A stretch of DNA of 64,000 nt, from positions 57,325,946 through 57,389,945 of the forward strand of contig CM063110.1 in the NCBI GenBank assembly GCA_031841125.1, written 5' to 3'. The translations under genes and the position numbers were made by a program. This document shows, piece after piece, positions 44,868 through 55,580 of the stretch. The notes under the pieces were generated by a model. It did not search any database and was not told where the DNA came from. It saw only the letters and a program-made list of their open reading frames with translations. Position 1 is the stretch's first letter. Each line of letters opens with the position of its first letter. This DNA is from Acanthococcus lagerstroemiae (taxonomy: Eukaryota; Arthropoda; Insecta; Hemiptera; Eriococcidae).

Positions 44868-45588
44868 GCTGAATTCAAATATGATATTAAAAATGCTGAG
44901 TTAGCTAATCATTTTTTACGTTTACTGGGAAATTTAATAGTGTATTATGAGAAATTGTTCTATTTTATGTGGCGACACTGATGTTGTATGTATTGAACTG
45001 ATATTACCGATAAGCTTCGTCTTCGACGGTACTGAATAGAAAACTTCCGTGTTGTTCTCTGTCCCTCTGTGTTCTGTAAGTATTATTCCAATTCAACAAC
45101 GAGCGTTGTGATTATCATGAATACTCGGGTATTGAACACATCATATTCATCAAATTTATTGTCGGAACACATTTATCTAGTTCACTTACATTTCGTAAAA
45201 GAACCAATAAACTGTAATACCGGAATGAAAAGGCGTTATTTTTTCACTGAAGAGATCGCCTTCCTCAAAATTGTTGTTCCATCACTTCATCGTTAATGAT
45301 AAAATCTTAGAATCAGTTGAAACTGTTTAGATCGTTCCGATATCAAAACGTCAAAACACGTTCACACGCATCACTGTGTTGGCGAGTTTGTTTTGTGATA
45401 CATGCAGTGTGGCCACATTCACTAATATTTCTAACACAAGAGGGAAATTACGGGAAATAATTCAGAATGAATTTACGAGAAAAGGAGAGCTAATTAAGAA
45501 AAACAAAAAGCGGCATTGAATTCAGCGTGAAAAATACTTCTAGAATCGGCTACTCTCGTTCTTGCGGTTTTTTGGCTGTTGGGTAGTG
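44796..45588. mobile_element. 793-bp CACTAC-family TIR element, TAA duplication
   Basis: Ends CACTACACAACA and TGTTGGGTAGTG; the arms remain similar for about 75 bp. TAA at 44793-44795 and 45589-45591. The uninserted form, TTCAATAATTATC, is present at 44262-44268 in the other duplicate, so the insertion postdates the duplication. It is related to the 461-bp element at 32717. PIF/Harbinger-like by TSD only; no transposase. Confidence 0.9.
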
Positions 45589-45792
45589 TAATTATCTAAA
45601 CCACGAATGAACCAAATACAAAATCTAGATGCACAATTTTATTGGTAGGTATTACTACAAGAAGAGAAAGAATATTTCTCGCCATTGTAGTTCGTGTGTT
45701 GTAAGGACAAGAAAAATGTTTTTCATGTCATTCTCGAACGATATAACACGAGAAAACTGGATCAGTTTTCTTCTCGTATTAAAAGGATAAAT

Positions 45793-46572
45793 TTACTCAT
45801 ATCGTGGTTCACCAGTTCCGGCGTATACGGCGTTTTTCCGTGTTTCCCGAGTAGAACTGTGATACAAAGTTGATGTTATCTCGTTCAGATGGTCAAAGTC
45901 AGACAACGAGATCTTGTACAGATGTTCAAAGTAAGATGACAAGATCTTGTTCAGATGTTCAAAGTCAGATGGTGAGATTTCGTTCAGATGATTAAAGTCA
46001 GATGATGAAATCTTGTTCAGATAGTTGAAGTCAGAATGCAAAATCTCATACAAATGGTTGAAGTTAGATGGCAAAATCTTGTTCAGATGGATGAAGTCAA
46101 ATGGCGAGATCTCGTAGAGATGATCAATGTCAGATGGTGAGATCTTGTTCAGATAGTCGAAGTTGGATAGCAGAATCTCATCCAGATGGTTGAATTCAGA
46201 TATTGAGATCTTGTTCAGATGGTCAAAGTCAGGTGGCAAGATCTTGCTCAGATAATGAAAGTCAGATGACAAGAACTTGTCCAGATGATTGATATCAGAT
46301 GGTGAGATGTTGCTTAAATAATTGATGTCAGATGGCAAGATCTTGTTCAGATAGTCCAAGTCAGATTGCAGAATCTCATTCAGATGATCAAAGTCAGATG
46401 GTGATATCTTGTTCAGATGGATGAAGTCAGATGGCAAGATCTCATTCAGATGGTCGAAATTAGACTGCGCAATCTTGTTCAGATGGTCAAAGTCAGATGG
46501 CAACATTTTATTCAAATGATCAAAGTCAGACAGCAAAATCGCGTTCAGATAGTCAAAGCCAGAGGGCAACAT
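45793..46572 (-). CDS. 11-residue-repeat ORF, about 20 units
   Basis: On the minus strand 259 codons are open. They form about 20 units of 11 residues with consensus I-L-P-S-D-F-D-H-L-N-K/E, followed by a unique 20-odd residue end (STLYHSSTRETRKNAVYAGTGEPRYE). Units vary (IAQSNFDHLNE, ILPSDINYLSN, ISISEFNHLDE), but hydrophobics at 1, 2, 6 and 9 and Ser at 4 are largely kept. The ATG at 46572 is inside the array, so the true start would be upstream. I do not recognise the protein. PSD-F could cap short helices, giving a helix-turn solenoid; this is inference. A non-coding minisatellite whose unit length happens to be a multiple of three is the main alternative. Confidence 0.45.
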   Translation of the reverse strand: MLPSGFDYLNAILLSDFDHLNKMLPSDFDHLNKIAQSNFDHLNEILPSDFIHLNKISPSDFDHLNEILQSDLDYLNKILPSDINYLSNISPSDINHLDKFLSSDFHYLSKILPPDFDHLNKISISEFNHLDEILLSNFDYLNKISPSDIDHLYEISPFDFIHLNKILPSNFNHLYEILHSDFNYLNKISSSDFNHLNEISPSDFEHLNKILSSYFEHLYKISLSDFDHLNEITSTLYHSSTRETRKNAVYAGTGEPRYE

Positions 46573-47262
46573 CTTGTTCAGTGTTCAGTGTTAGATGGCA
46601 AGATCTTATCCAGATAATCAAAGTCAGATATCAAAATCTTGTTCAGATGGTCAAAGTCAGGTGGCAAGATCTTGCTCAGATGATTAAAGTCAGATGGCAA
46701 GATCTTGTCCAGATGATTGAAGTCAGATAGTGAGATGTTGTTAAAATAATTGATGTCAGATGGTAAGATCTTGTTCAGTTAGTCAAAGTCAGCTTGCAGA
46801 ATCTCATTCAGATGATCCAAGTCAGATGGCGAGATATTGTCCAGATGGTCAACATTGGATGGTGAGATCTTGCTCAAATGATCAACACCAGATTGCAAGA
46901 TCGTGTTCAGATAATTGAAATCAGATCAAAAAATCTTATATAGATGGTTGAAATCAGATGGTGAGATCTTGTTCAGATGGATGAAGTCAGATGGCAAGAT
47001 CTCATTCAGATGGTCGAAATTAGACTGCGCGATCTTGTTCAGATGGTCAAAGTCAGATGGCAACATCTTATTCAAATGATCAAAGTCAGACAGCAAAATC
47101 TTGTTCAGATAGTCAAAACCAGTGGGCAACATCTTGTTCAGGTGTAGTCAGATGGCAAGATCTCACTCAGATGGTCGATGTAAGATGGTAAGATCTCATT
47201 CAGATGGTCGCAGTCAGATGGCAAGATCTCATTCAGATGGTCAAAGTCAGACAGTGAAATCT
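45877..47262 (-). repeat. 33-bp minisatellite, about 42 units, with higher-order repeats
   Basis: The plus-strand unit is like TTGTTCAGATGGTCAAAGTC plus AGATGGCAAGATC (33 bp). Higher-order copies exist: 46411-46580 recurs at 46971-47140 (shift 560 = 17 units minus 1), and 46211-46410 recurs at about 46639 (shift 428 = 13 units minus 1). Each block duplication is one base short of a whole number of units, so frames differ between blocks. A stop occurs in the sense frame near 46778. Confidence 0.9.
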
Positions 47263-47401
47263 CAAAACTGGAACTACAATTGGTAACAATATTGAACGTG
47301 GTGCGAGCTTTCACATACTTTGTCGGAGACGAGAAATCCGTTTTCCTCGCTGTCAAGAACCGAACAGACCTGACAAGAGGGAAGAACAATTGAGGGGACA
47401 T
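47138..47401 (-). pseudogene. Candidate N-terminus of the 11-residue-repeat ORF
   Basis: An ATG at 47401 (A at -3) opens 50 unique residues (MSPQLFFPLVRSVRFLTARK...) that run straight into the repeat in the sense frame (ISLSDFDHLNE, ILPSDCDHLNE, ILPSYIDHLSE). A roughly 10-nt deletion inside a unit near 47140 then shifts the frame to a stop; the repeat frame resumes at 47132-46926. The hydrophobic patch FFPLV is too short to call a signal peptide. A unique N-terminus in frame with the array, and a unique C-terminus, suggest an ancestral gene now broken. Confidence 0.4.
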
Positions 47402-48379
47402 TGTCTCAGGCTCAGCTCACCACTTAGATGTCCAAGTTCTCCGAAAATTATACTATTTGTGATCCATAATTAGTCAAAATTGAGGGAGAATACAAATTTT
47501 TAACGAAGAACCGTTACGAGTAAGGCATAAGTAGCTTTTATTTTAACTGAGTAAATTTAAGGTGAAAGTCAATTTGGCTTTGAAAATCGCAAAAATTCCA
47601 AAAATGAATGTTAATTTCCACAGTAACTTCTCTCCCTTGTAGAACGGTTCTACATTTTCCGATTTTGCTTAAATTTTGCATAAAATATGGTTTCCAACTC
47701 ATGGAACCAATATAAGGATGGCCCTGTAAGAGAATCAACAGTCGAAAATAAGGACCATCCTAGCGTTTACTAATTTCTGATACCTACTCAAAGAGGGGGT
47801 GGGGTGGAGGATATATTAGACTCGTCATGATTTGTGTAGCAAGGAGCAACATTGATTAAAAGCTATGCATAAAAATACCCTGTCTAAATTCAACGTGATC
47901 CCAACTTCTGAATTTTCAGCAAACTTCAAACCTAGAAATACTGATTCTAATTCTGTGTACATTGGTAAATCAAAGGAATGGCGTTGACTGAATTCAAAGA
48001 TACGATATACGAGGAAGAAATTTTCCAATTTTCTAATAAAATGACTAAAAACAAACAACGCTAATAAAAATATTTGGAATTCAAGTATTTCAAGTCTAAG
48101 GTGAAAGAAATACCCATATTTCAAAGTTGTTACACGAATTAGGAACTGGTAAATATGGTACTCACAAAATATACGTAAATTCTATAATGCCCAGCATTGA
48201 TCAACGGTAACTTACCTGAAACAAAAACCAAAATACTCAAATTAAACTAAATTAATAACAAGTACAAGAAAATTAAAATGGGATTACCTATGTGTAATAC
48301 AGAAACATGATAAGCCGGTGTTTGAAGGAAAGCTTCCTGATACAAGGAACGTGAAAATTTGAGTAATCGCGAAATAGTC
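47402..48379. other. No gene recognised
   Basis: AT-rich, with only short frames lacking motifs. It would contain the promoter if the array is a gene; I see no convincing TATA box. Confidence 0.35.
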
Positions 48380-48960
48380 CACTGCGGAGTCTGAAGGGTT
48401 AAGGGGAGGAGAGTAAGAAACCTAAGAACCGGTTCAGGGACTCAAAAAGCCCAACAAACAATGTAAAGAAATTGAAAATTGGGGAATATTAGTACTCGAA
48501 TATTAGAGAGGAGTAGAGTGAAGTCTCAAATGTGGAGGGGAGAGGAAAAATACTCCTGGAGGGAAGGGGAGAAAGAAAATCAGAGGCGGATTCAGGGACA
48601 CGAAAAGCCCTACTAACAACGTAAGGAATTTGGAAATTGGAGACATTAGAGTACTTGAATATTTAGTCTACTGAGGAGCCTCACAGGTGGAGGGAAGGAG
48701 GAAAATGACCCTTGAAAAGTATTCGACCCAATAAAAATGTACTATCGACGTAAAGTACTTGGAAATTGGAGTACCTAAAGATAAATCCTCCGTGGAGAAT
48801 TCCTGAAATGGCTTTAGTAACCCAAGAAACACTAACATCGATGTAAAGAGCTCGGAATTGAGGGAAATTACAGTAACTGGAAATTAGCTCCACATAGAGC
48901 TTAAAATGTTGAGGGGAGAGAAGAAATGATTTCCAAAATGAATTCAACGACTCTTGAAAA
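48380..48960. repeat. Degenerate satellite units
   Basis: Four diverged units share GTAAAGNANTTGGAAATTGG (near 48461, 48622, 48751 and 48843) and GTGGAGGGGAGAGGAAAAAT-type blocks. Spacing is irregular (about 90-160 bp). The G-rich block plus AATGAATTCA resembles the units at 3903-4395. Confidence 0.6.
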
Positions 48961-51730
48961 CCCCATTGGAAAAATAGAATAATTTTTAGGCTCATATAGG
49001 AAGATTTTCCTTGCGACTGAAGCTCAAATCCAAAGAATCTATGTTAATTCCCATCAGAGATTCACCCCCCTCGTGACACGGGTTAACCTCTTCCAAAAAA
49101 TAATTCAAATTGAGAAAAAAAAATGAGAATAACAGGGTGAAAGCTGCATTCCGACCAAGAAACTCTATTAGCTTTCCAAAATAAGACCTAAATCCACATA
49201 GGTACATTTTCTTCTGCATTTCTGAACAGGGCAAGTTGTGCACTCACCGTCACGTTTTTACTTCCGAGGTTTATTCAGATTTTGAAGAATAGTTATCTAG
49301 ATGTATATTGAAAGTCTTGACTGTAGTTCGGTCGGCCTCCTCGTGATGCACTCTGGATGACGCAAAATGGACTGGGACGCAATGGAACTACAAGCCTGGA
49401 CGCAATCAAACTCTACATCGGGTCTCAATGAAACCATTCATTCTCTTCAATAACCTATCTCCCCTTACTGACCGGAACGCAATCGGGTGACGCCCGTTAT
49501 TCGACTCGCAAGGGACATAATCGACTCACAATAAACTCGCATTCTGTTGAACAACTTTCTAACAGCAGGGTTCTGTGGGAACAGGCGACCTCGAGCACAA
49601 TACATTATTAATAATCAAAGGTTAGATTTTGATCGAGTGACCTTCCTCAGAGGACCGGGAACTAGAAGACCGCGGAGCCAATTCAACGTTGTAAACGAGC
49701 TGACAAAAGTTAGCACGCATTTCGTCGTACTAAGGAGCGAGTACTAATAAAGTCACCGCAGTCAAAACTGACACGAGCTTCTAAAGTCGAAAGAAAAAAG
49801 TACACAAAAGAACACCGAAACAGCAAATCGATATCGGCACGGTGCCTTACTAATCAGCATTTATGAAGCCTTGTTCGTTTCCACTTGAGCGAGTTTAAAT
49901 GGCATATATAAATCGATGGCGTGTAAACTCGTACTCTCGAACCACTTACGTGTAGGTACCCATTAATTATGCAATCTACCCCATTCGTTAAGGAGAAAAA
50001 GTTGCGTGATATTGGCGACAAAGATAAAGAGAACAACACAAAAGTCTGATGTAATTGTGGACATACCGTTATTGTGGTGCATAAAATTAAAGTCGAGTTT
50101 TTTTCGCAAATGCACCGTCAACATTCGAACACCGTTGAAAAAAAGTCGCTACATATTACAGTCGCCTACTTTCCTTATCCATTCAACTCTGGTTCACCAT
50201 TTCTTTTTAAAGAAACGAAAAGTGTTAAGTGCTAAAGTTATCTTATCATTTTTTTTTAATCTTTCTTTTTTTTTTCCACGTTACAAATTCATTTTTCGGA
50301 TTGTTTTTCTCATCTACGCCAAAATGAAGACGAACGAGCGAATAAAATAAATAAAAAAAAAGACCGGAAGAAAATGAGTAAAAATTAATGTAAAAATTTT
50401 AAAACGGAAGAAATAAAAAGTTTAGCGAAGTTTCTTAATGAAGTAACTTACGGTTTTCGTTATACTTAAGCTTTTTATCCGAAACTTAATTTTATCTAAA
50501 ATGAAAGACATTCATTTTTGATTATGATTCGTGACTTGAAAGATTTTCGTTAGCGGTTTTCTGGTTTCGTTAGAGAGCGAAAAAGAGAGACGAAAGAAGT
50601 AAGGGTAACCTTATCTGCTGGTTAATTAAAAGTTATCGTTGCCTTTTTAATGTCGTAAAATTGTCCTACTGGTAGAGGGAAAAATCATTAGAGCGAAATT
50701 TTTTTTTTCTCGACGCGATTATCATTAGTTATTATCGTCATTAAGTTTCGATTACGTATCAAGAACAAAGAAAGAAAGAAGGGAGGAAAAACGAAACGAG
50801 CAAAAAATTAAGAGAGAAAGAAGAGACGTGCAAACAAAAAAAAAAAGAAAAAAAGAAAAGCGTAAAGTGAGAAAAAATTTCCTCAAGATGTTACCATATT
50901 TTATGAAATAACTACACAGATGTCGGAAAACTTTTTGCCCATTTTTCGCAAATATATTGAATAACTTTCGGTCGTCTGCTGCATTTCCGTTTCCATTCCG
51001 TGTCCGTGCCGTGTGTATAAGTGTATACGCGATATTGTATTCCCTTATTTTCTTTTCGTTTTCAGCCGGCCTGTTTGACGAATAAATTGAAACTAAATTT
51101 TATGTCTAAAAAGGCAAATCGAGAAGATCTGCTCGGACCGGAAGCTTCAAATTCGAATTTAATACGCTTGAGACAGGATTAAAGTAAGACCCCCGACTGT
51201 CGGTGTCGTGCCTTTAGGGTACAACAAAACATTGTACTGGGAGAAAAATACAAACTGAGTATACTAAACGCAGGAAAAAAGACAGCGACAGATTTAAAGG
51301 GCTTATCCCGAACATTATATCGATGGTCTCGCGGACACTTGTGCTAACGAACAAAAATGAAATTTTTTAGGACAGCGTTTTGAAAATTTCGTCAACTTAT
51401 AGCTTATCAGTTAGCTCCATTCAAGGCCGTACCGACGAGGGTGTTTTCGGGGTTCAAACAACCCGCATTGGCCAACATTTTTTGAAATTTTCTTCTTGTA
51501 TATTACGCGTAATTCATGAAATAGACCATTTTGTGAAATGCTCGATTTTACGCAAATTGGGCAGCCGATTGCGTGAAATCGGCAACACCTGAAAATTGAA
51601 GCTGCTCAATTTGCGGAATTTTGTGATTCGCCGGTAGCATTCATGCAAACGGTCAAAAAGTATGTAATTATCTAATTAATGATCTAGATCCGTCACGTAA
51701 AGTTGTGAAGTAAATTATGAATTGTGTAGT
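48961..51730. other. No gene recognised
   Basis: Single-copy-looking AT-rich DNA. 50230-50290 and 50820-50860 are T- or A-rich. GGCCGTACCGACGAGGGTG at 51427 looks like a transposon end but has no partner. Confidence 0.35.
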
Positions 51731-52652
51731 CAGGGTGTCCATTCATGTTCGGAAATGATTTTCCTTGACTTTTCCAGGTTTTCCAGGCCAATTTTTCTAG
51801 TTTTCCAGACCCTTCAAATACAAATTACACATGCAAAGGGGGAGGGGATCAAATTTTTTCGAACATAGTGAGCGGTGAATATCGTCAATCACTCCACAAA
51901 CTTTTTTCTTACTATCGTGTGCTTATGAAGCTATGGCAGAGAGGGTGTAACAATTTAATTATGGAAATGAAAACGCGCTGTATGGGGTGCAACGTGGTGC
52001 GATGTTAATTAACAACTTCATAGATTTTTTTTCCCCGTATGACCTAATGCCGACCGTGAAGGGGGGGGGGAGTGAAAAAATAAAATTCTAACATTGGTTT
52101 ATAGGTATGGGAGGTCACTGCGTTCGATTTTAGGGGTAATTTTTGTGTCCTGTCTCTCCTGGTGCGACCCATGAGGTAGCAAGAGGGTGGGACAAGCAAC
52201 GGTTGACTCGAAATTCACCCTTTGTAATTAAAGCGACCGAATAGGGTAAAAACACAGTCTTATTTATTCAAAGGGTTGCCGATAGAAAATAACGTCATAA
52301 ATCAACTGAAAAAGCACAAGAGCTTAAATTTGGTCCAGATTAAAAATCGGAAGCGATATTCGAAATCAGCGACTCAGAGCTTGATTGGCTATCCTGTCCA
52401 AAAAAATGACTTTAGAATCTCGTAAAGAATTTGGAACTTGAGAAAACTAGAGTAACCGGAATTAGCCTCTCCCTCGTGGAGCCTCAATGGTTTAGGAGGA
52501 GGGAAAATACCTATAAAAATAAATTCTGGAACCCAGGTGAAAAAGGTCCAGCATATCTAACGACAAATGCTATGAAAGTAAAAAGGTGGTCAGGATCTAA
52601 AAGATTATGGCACCAGGAGAAGCGGAATAGGCTTCAATGTAAGAGTATCAAC
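51731..52652 (+). mobile_element. Second CAGGGTG element, 3' truncated (empty-site copy)
   Basis: Collinear with 5931-6087 plus 7849-8715: CAGGGTGTCCATTCATGTTC, then CTTATGAAGCTATGGCAGAG, GGGGTGCAACGTGG, CAACTTCATAGATTTTTT, a G-run, GAGGTAGCAAGAGGGTGGGA and TTTGGTCCAGATTAAAAATC. It lacks the TA-flanked insertion (single TA at about 51915). It stops at GAGTATCAAC, where another repeat (GGGCGTAGCTAG) begins. Confidence 0.85.
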
Positions 52653-52700
52653 CATGGGCGTAGCTAGAACTTTTTCCAAGGGGAGGGGGCAAAAAGGTAG
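52653..52700 (+). mobile_element. hAT-like MITE left end
   Basis: CATGGGCGTAGCTAGAAC followed by AAGGGGAGGGGGCAAAAA, a common hAT-type end related to the 167-bp MITE at 37015. No right end was found. Confidence 0.4.
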
Positions 52701-54149
52701 AATTAAATATACTTATTTGCGGTACCAACTGGCAGCCATATAGATATAATGCAGTCTGGCAGCCACCATGACACACTGTGTATATTGTATACAGGAAGAG
52801 GAGACCATCAGCGTTAGTACATTTAGAGTATGAGTTGGAGATATGCAGGTTCTTCAAAAAGGTACGAATTGGCAGCCTACATAGTTGCCAGTAATATTCG
52901 CTGGTCCAAGCGACGAGAATAAGATGAGTCGAGGCAATAAATTGTACTATCTCACCAGACGGTGACGTTTTTTTTTTGTTTTTTTTTCAACAGACTTTAA
53001 AAGAGTACAGGCGATACAGGAATACAACATAGGTTCATCACTGAGTCAGTTTTTATTTATTTTTGCAAATGATACCGACTCTCGCCGGACATTATAGGTA
53101 CCAAAATCCCGCAAGATTACTAGGCATTTTTTTTTTCATTTTCCTATACTGGCTCATCATGAATTGTACCTAGTTTCGTATTTCCCCTTTCTTCCCCCGA
53201 TACATTGATAATTTTTAAGTCACACACTCATCTGTTTTTCTCCTTGAATATTTCCACTAACTTTTGCCCTATTTCCAACCAGAAACGAAGTAATATTTTT
53301 AGTCTCCGAAGTGCACCCAACCAAAATATTTGAGAGCAACCTATTCCCCTTTTCATCGAATACCATGACTTTATCAGAAATTCCTCTTCTGCTAGACGTG
53401 TTAGTAAATTTGTATCCTCGGGTCCAAATTCGGGTGGGACCAAAAATCTATACATCACGAAATTAGCGACCAAAAAATCCTCATTCCGGTACCTTATCCA
53501 CTTTTTCTGGCATGGTTAAATTGACTCCTTCAGAGAGGAATAAATTGGAAATTGGCATGTCAACACGGGTCATATCGAAATCTGATTGATGTATGTTATT
53601 TGATCTTCTGAGTTACCTAGGTTAATTCGGTCTATTAGAAGACTGTTAAGAATTTTCCAAATCAGTAATGAAAAAATACTTACGTCAAATTAGCCTATTT
53701 GAAGGGGCTAAATTAGGATTCTGCGGCCTAAATCGAAATTAACGGATTAAAAATTTGACACTCTTTTCGAACTCAACGATGCAAGACATTCCTATACCTT
53801 TTTACATACTGAACATTTTTTAAAGTAAAATCCGAATGGCATCTTAGACGGGAAAAAATTGAATTTCGGGGCCCACATTAGGATCTGATGGAAAAGCTAA
53901 CGCTAAACAGTCTCACACCTTCTAACACTCTCCTAGACTCGCTTAAAACTATTTTAAGCCTCCTGAAGTATTTTTCAAAAACCTCTCAGATTTCTTGGAC
54001 ACTCTTGGGAAATCTTTAAAAGGTCTTTCAGACTCGCTTAGACCTTTTTTTTTTCTTTTCATTTTTACCTATTTTTTAAGACTCTTTTAGCCTCGTTTTG
54101 GACCCATCTGACTTTAGGACCCTTTGAGATTAGAGCTTTTCTAAACGTA
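52701..54149. other. No gene recognised
   Basis: Degenerate sequence. 53930-54040 has recurring 'AGACTCGCTTA' phrases. Nothing coding is supported. Confidence 0.35.
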
Positions 54150-55075
54150 TTCGCTAGGTCCTGACAATGTTCCTTCGTATGTGTATAAAGGACTCTGTGA
54201 ATTCCTAGAGCAACCCTGACCTTCCTATACAACCTTTGCATAAGAAGTAATGTCATTCCTAACGGGTGGAAATGTTCAAGGGTTATCCCTATTCCTAAGG
54301 AAAAGTCGTACGAGAATAGAGGAAATTACAGGTCCATTTTCCCTATACCTATGCCTGCGAAAATATTTGACATGATAATCCACAGTGATATATACCGTAA
54401 ACTAAAATGCATCTTATCAATTTCTCAACATAGCTTCATTGTCGGAAGACCAATAAATACAAATTTTGACAAATTTTAGTGAGTACTCGTATATAACTTG
54501 GATCATGGAACAGGGTTTGCATGTCGACACGATTTATACGGATTTCAGAAAAGCGTTTAACTCAGTCAATCATAAAAGTTCAATTAAAAAGTTACACAGA
54601 GTAGGTTTTTCTGCTGTTTTGTGTATTTCCTTTCAGACACAATTAATTACCAGAAGTCAATATGTTTCTTACAAAGGTCATGAATCACGCATGTTTCCAT
54701 GTCCTTCTGGAGTTACTTAGCGGTCAAATCTTGACATGTGTGAATGATCTGCCTAAAATTATTCGAACTTCTCTGTTGTTGAAATAAACAGACGATATCA
54801 AAATACTTTCATGTATAAAAAACAAAGCGGACTGTGTGAGCGATTTTAGGCAGATTTCAGAGCTCATGTCGAACATGTGATAAGTAGACTAAAGAGGATA
54901 GCCTACTTTGTCGTCAGAAACTCTGCACAGTTTAGAAAATCCAGCTATACCTACTGTTCATAAATTAGATTCATTCTTGAATATCGGGTATGAGTTTGGT
55001 TTTCACATACAAATGAAGCAGCAGAGAAAATTGAAAGAAAATTCAAAATAGATTTTTAAGATACCAGACTTGCAG
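54150..55075 (+). pseudogene. Jockey/I-like LINE reverse transcriptase relic
   Basis: Reads GPDNVPSYVYKGLCEFLEQP, IPNGWKCSRVIPIPKEKS, NYRSIFPIPMPAKIFDMII, HVDTIYTDFRKAFNSVNH (motif A), SYKGHESRMFPCPSGVTQ (the P-G-V-P-Q-G region, degraded), ETN-RRYQN in place of the ADD motif, and LKRIAYFVVRNSAQF. Several stops and frame changes, and motif C is destroyed. Confidence 0.75.
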
Positions 55076-55245
55076 TGGCGTCGTGTCTGGGTGTTCAAGG
55101 TGTTCACTGCACACCCATTAAATTTTTGTCTCACAACAAAAATACCAGAAATAAGGAAAGATTTAAATTTTGATTAAAATACAAAATATAACCTCAAAAA
55201 ATTGAAAAATAGCCGGAATATTTCTCTTTGCGCATCGCGCCGTTC

Positions 55246-55580
55246 TTACCTTTGTCACATACTATGGGAATCAAGTAGGATGTTCACTAGCAACATAGTA
55301 CACTCTTGTTGGTCTTGTCGCAGTGGCGTTATCTTTGTCACATACTATGGGAATCGCGTAGGACGTTCACTAGCAACACTGCACACTCTTGTTGGTCTTA
55401 ATGCAGTGGCGTTATCTTTGCACACTGACTATGGGAATCGCATAGGATGTTTATTAGCAACATTGCACACTCTCATTGGTTTTGTTGCAGTGACGTTATC
55501 TCTGTCACACTGACTATGGGAATCGCGTAGGATGTTCACTAGGAACATTGCACGCTATCGTCGGCCTTGTTGCAGTGGCG
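55246..55580 (+). repeat. 83-bp tandem repeat, 4 units
   Basis: Unit starts at 55246, 55329, 55412 and 55496. Each has TTATCTTTGTCACA, ACTATGGGAATCGCGTAGGA, GTTCACTAGCAACA, GCACACTCTTGTTGGTCTTG and GCAGTGGCG. No stop-free coding logic is implied (83 is not a multiple of 3). Confidence 0.9.

Larger units (their letters stand above)
44229..46080 (-). repeat. 528-bp tandem duplication of the 3' part of the 33-bp-repeat locus
   Basis: 44229-44756 recurs as 44757-46080 once the 796 bp of inserted element plus TSD are removed. The unit covers GTTAGTCTTCCAAG through ATTATCTAAACCACG, the 3' flank, the unique C-terminal codons and about six 33-bp units. The copies are nearly identical. The junction (AATCTT|GTTAGTC) shares GTT between the array and the unit start, consistent with a microhomology-mediated event. 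Confidence 0.85.

Noticed and set aside
45877..47262. CRISPR-like array of 33-bp repeats
   Set aside because: Repeats abut without unique spacers, they diverge from each other, and the context is eukaryotic. It is a minisatellite.
47138..47401. Signal peptide at the start of the repeat ORF
   Set aside because: The hydrophobic run is too short and is followed by several basic residues.
55202..55513. 103-codon frame
   Set aside because: Lies in an 83-bp tandem repeat, which is not a multiple of three; no conserved residue pattern.
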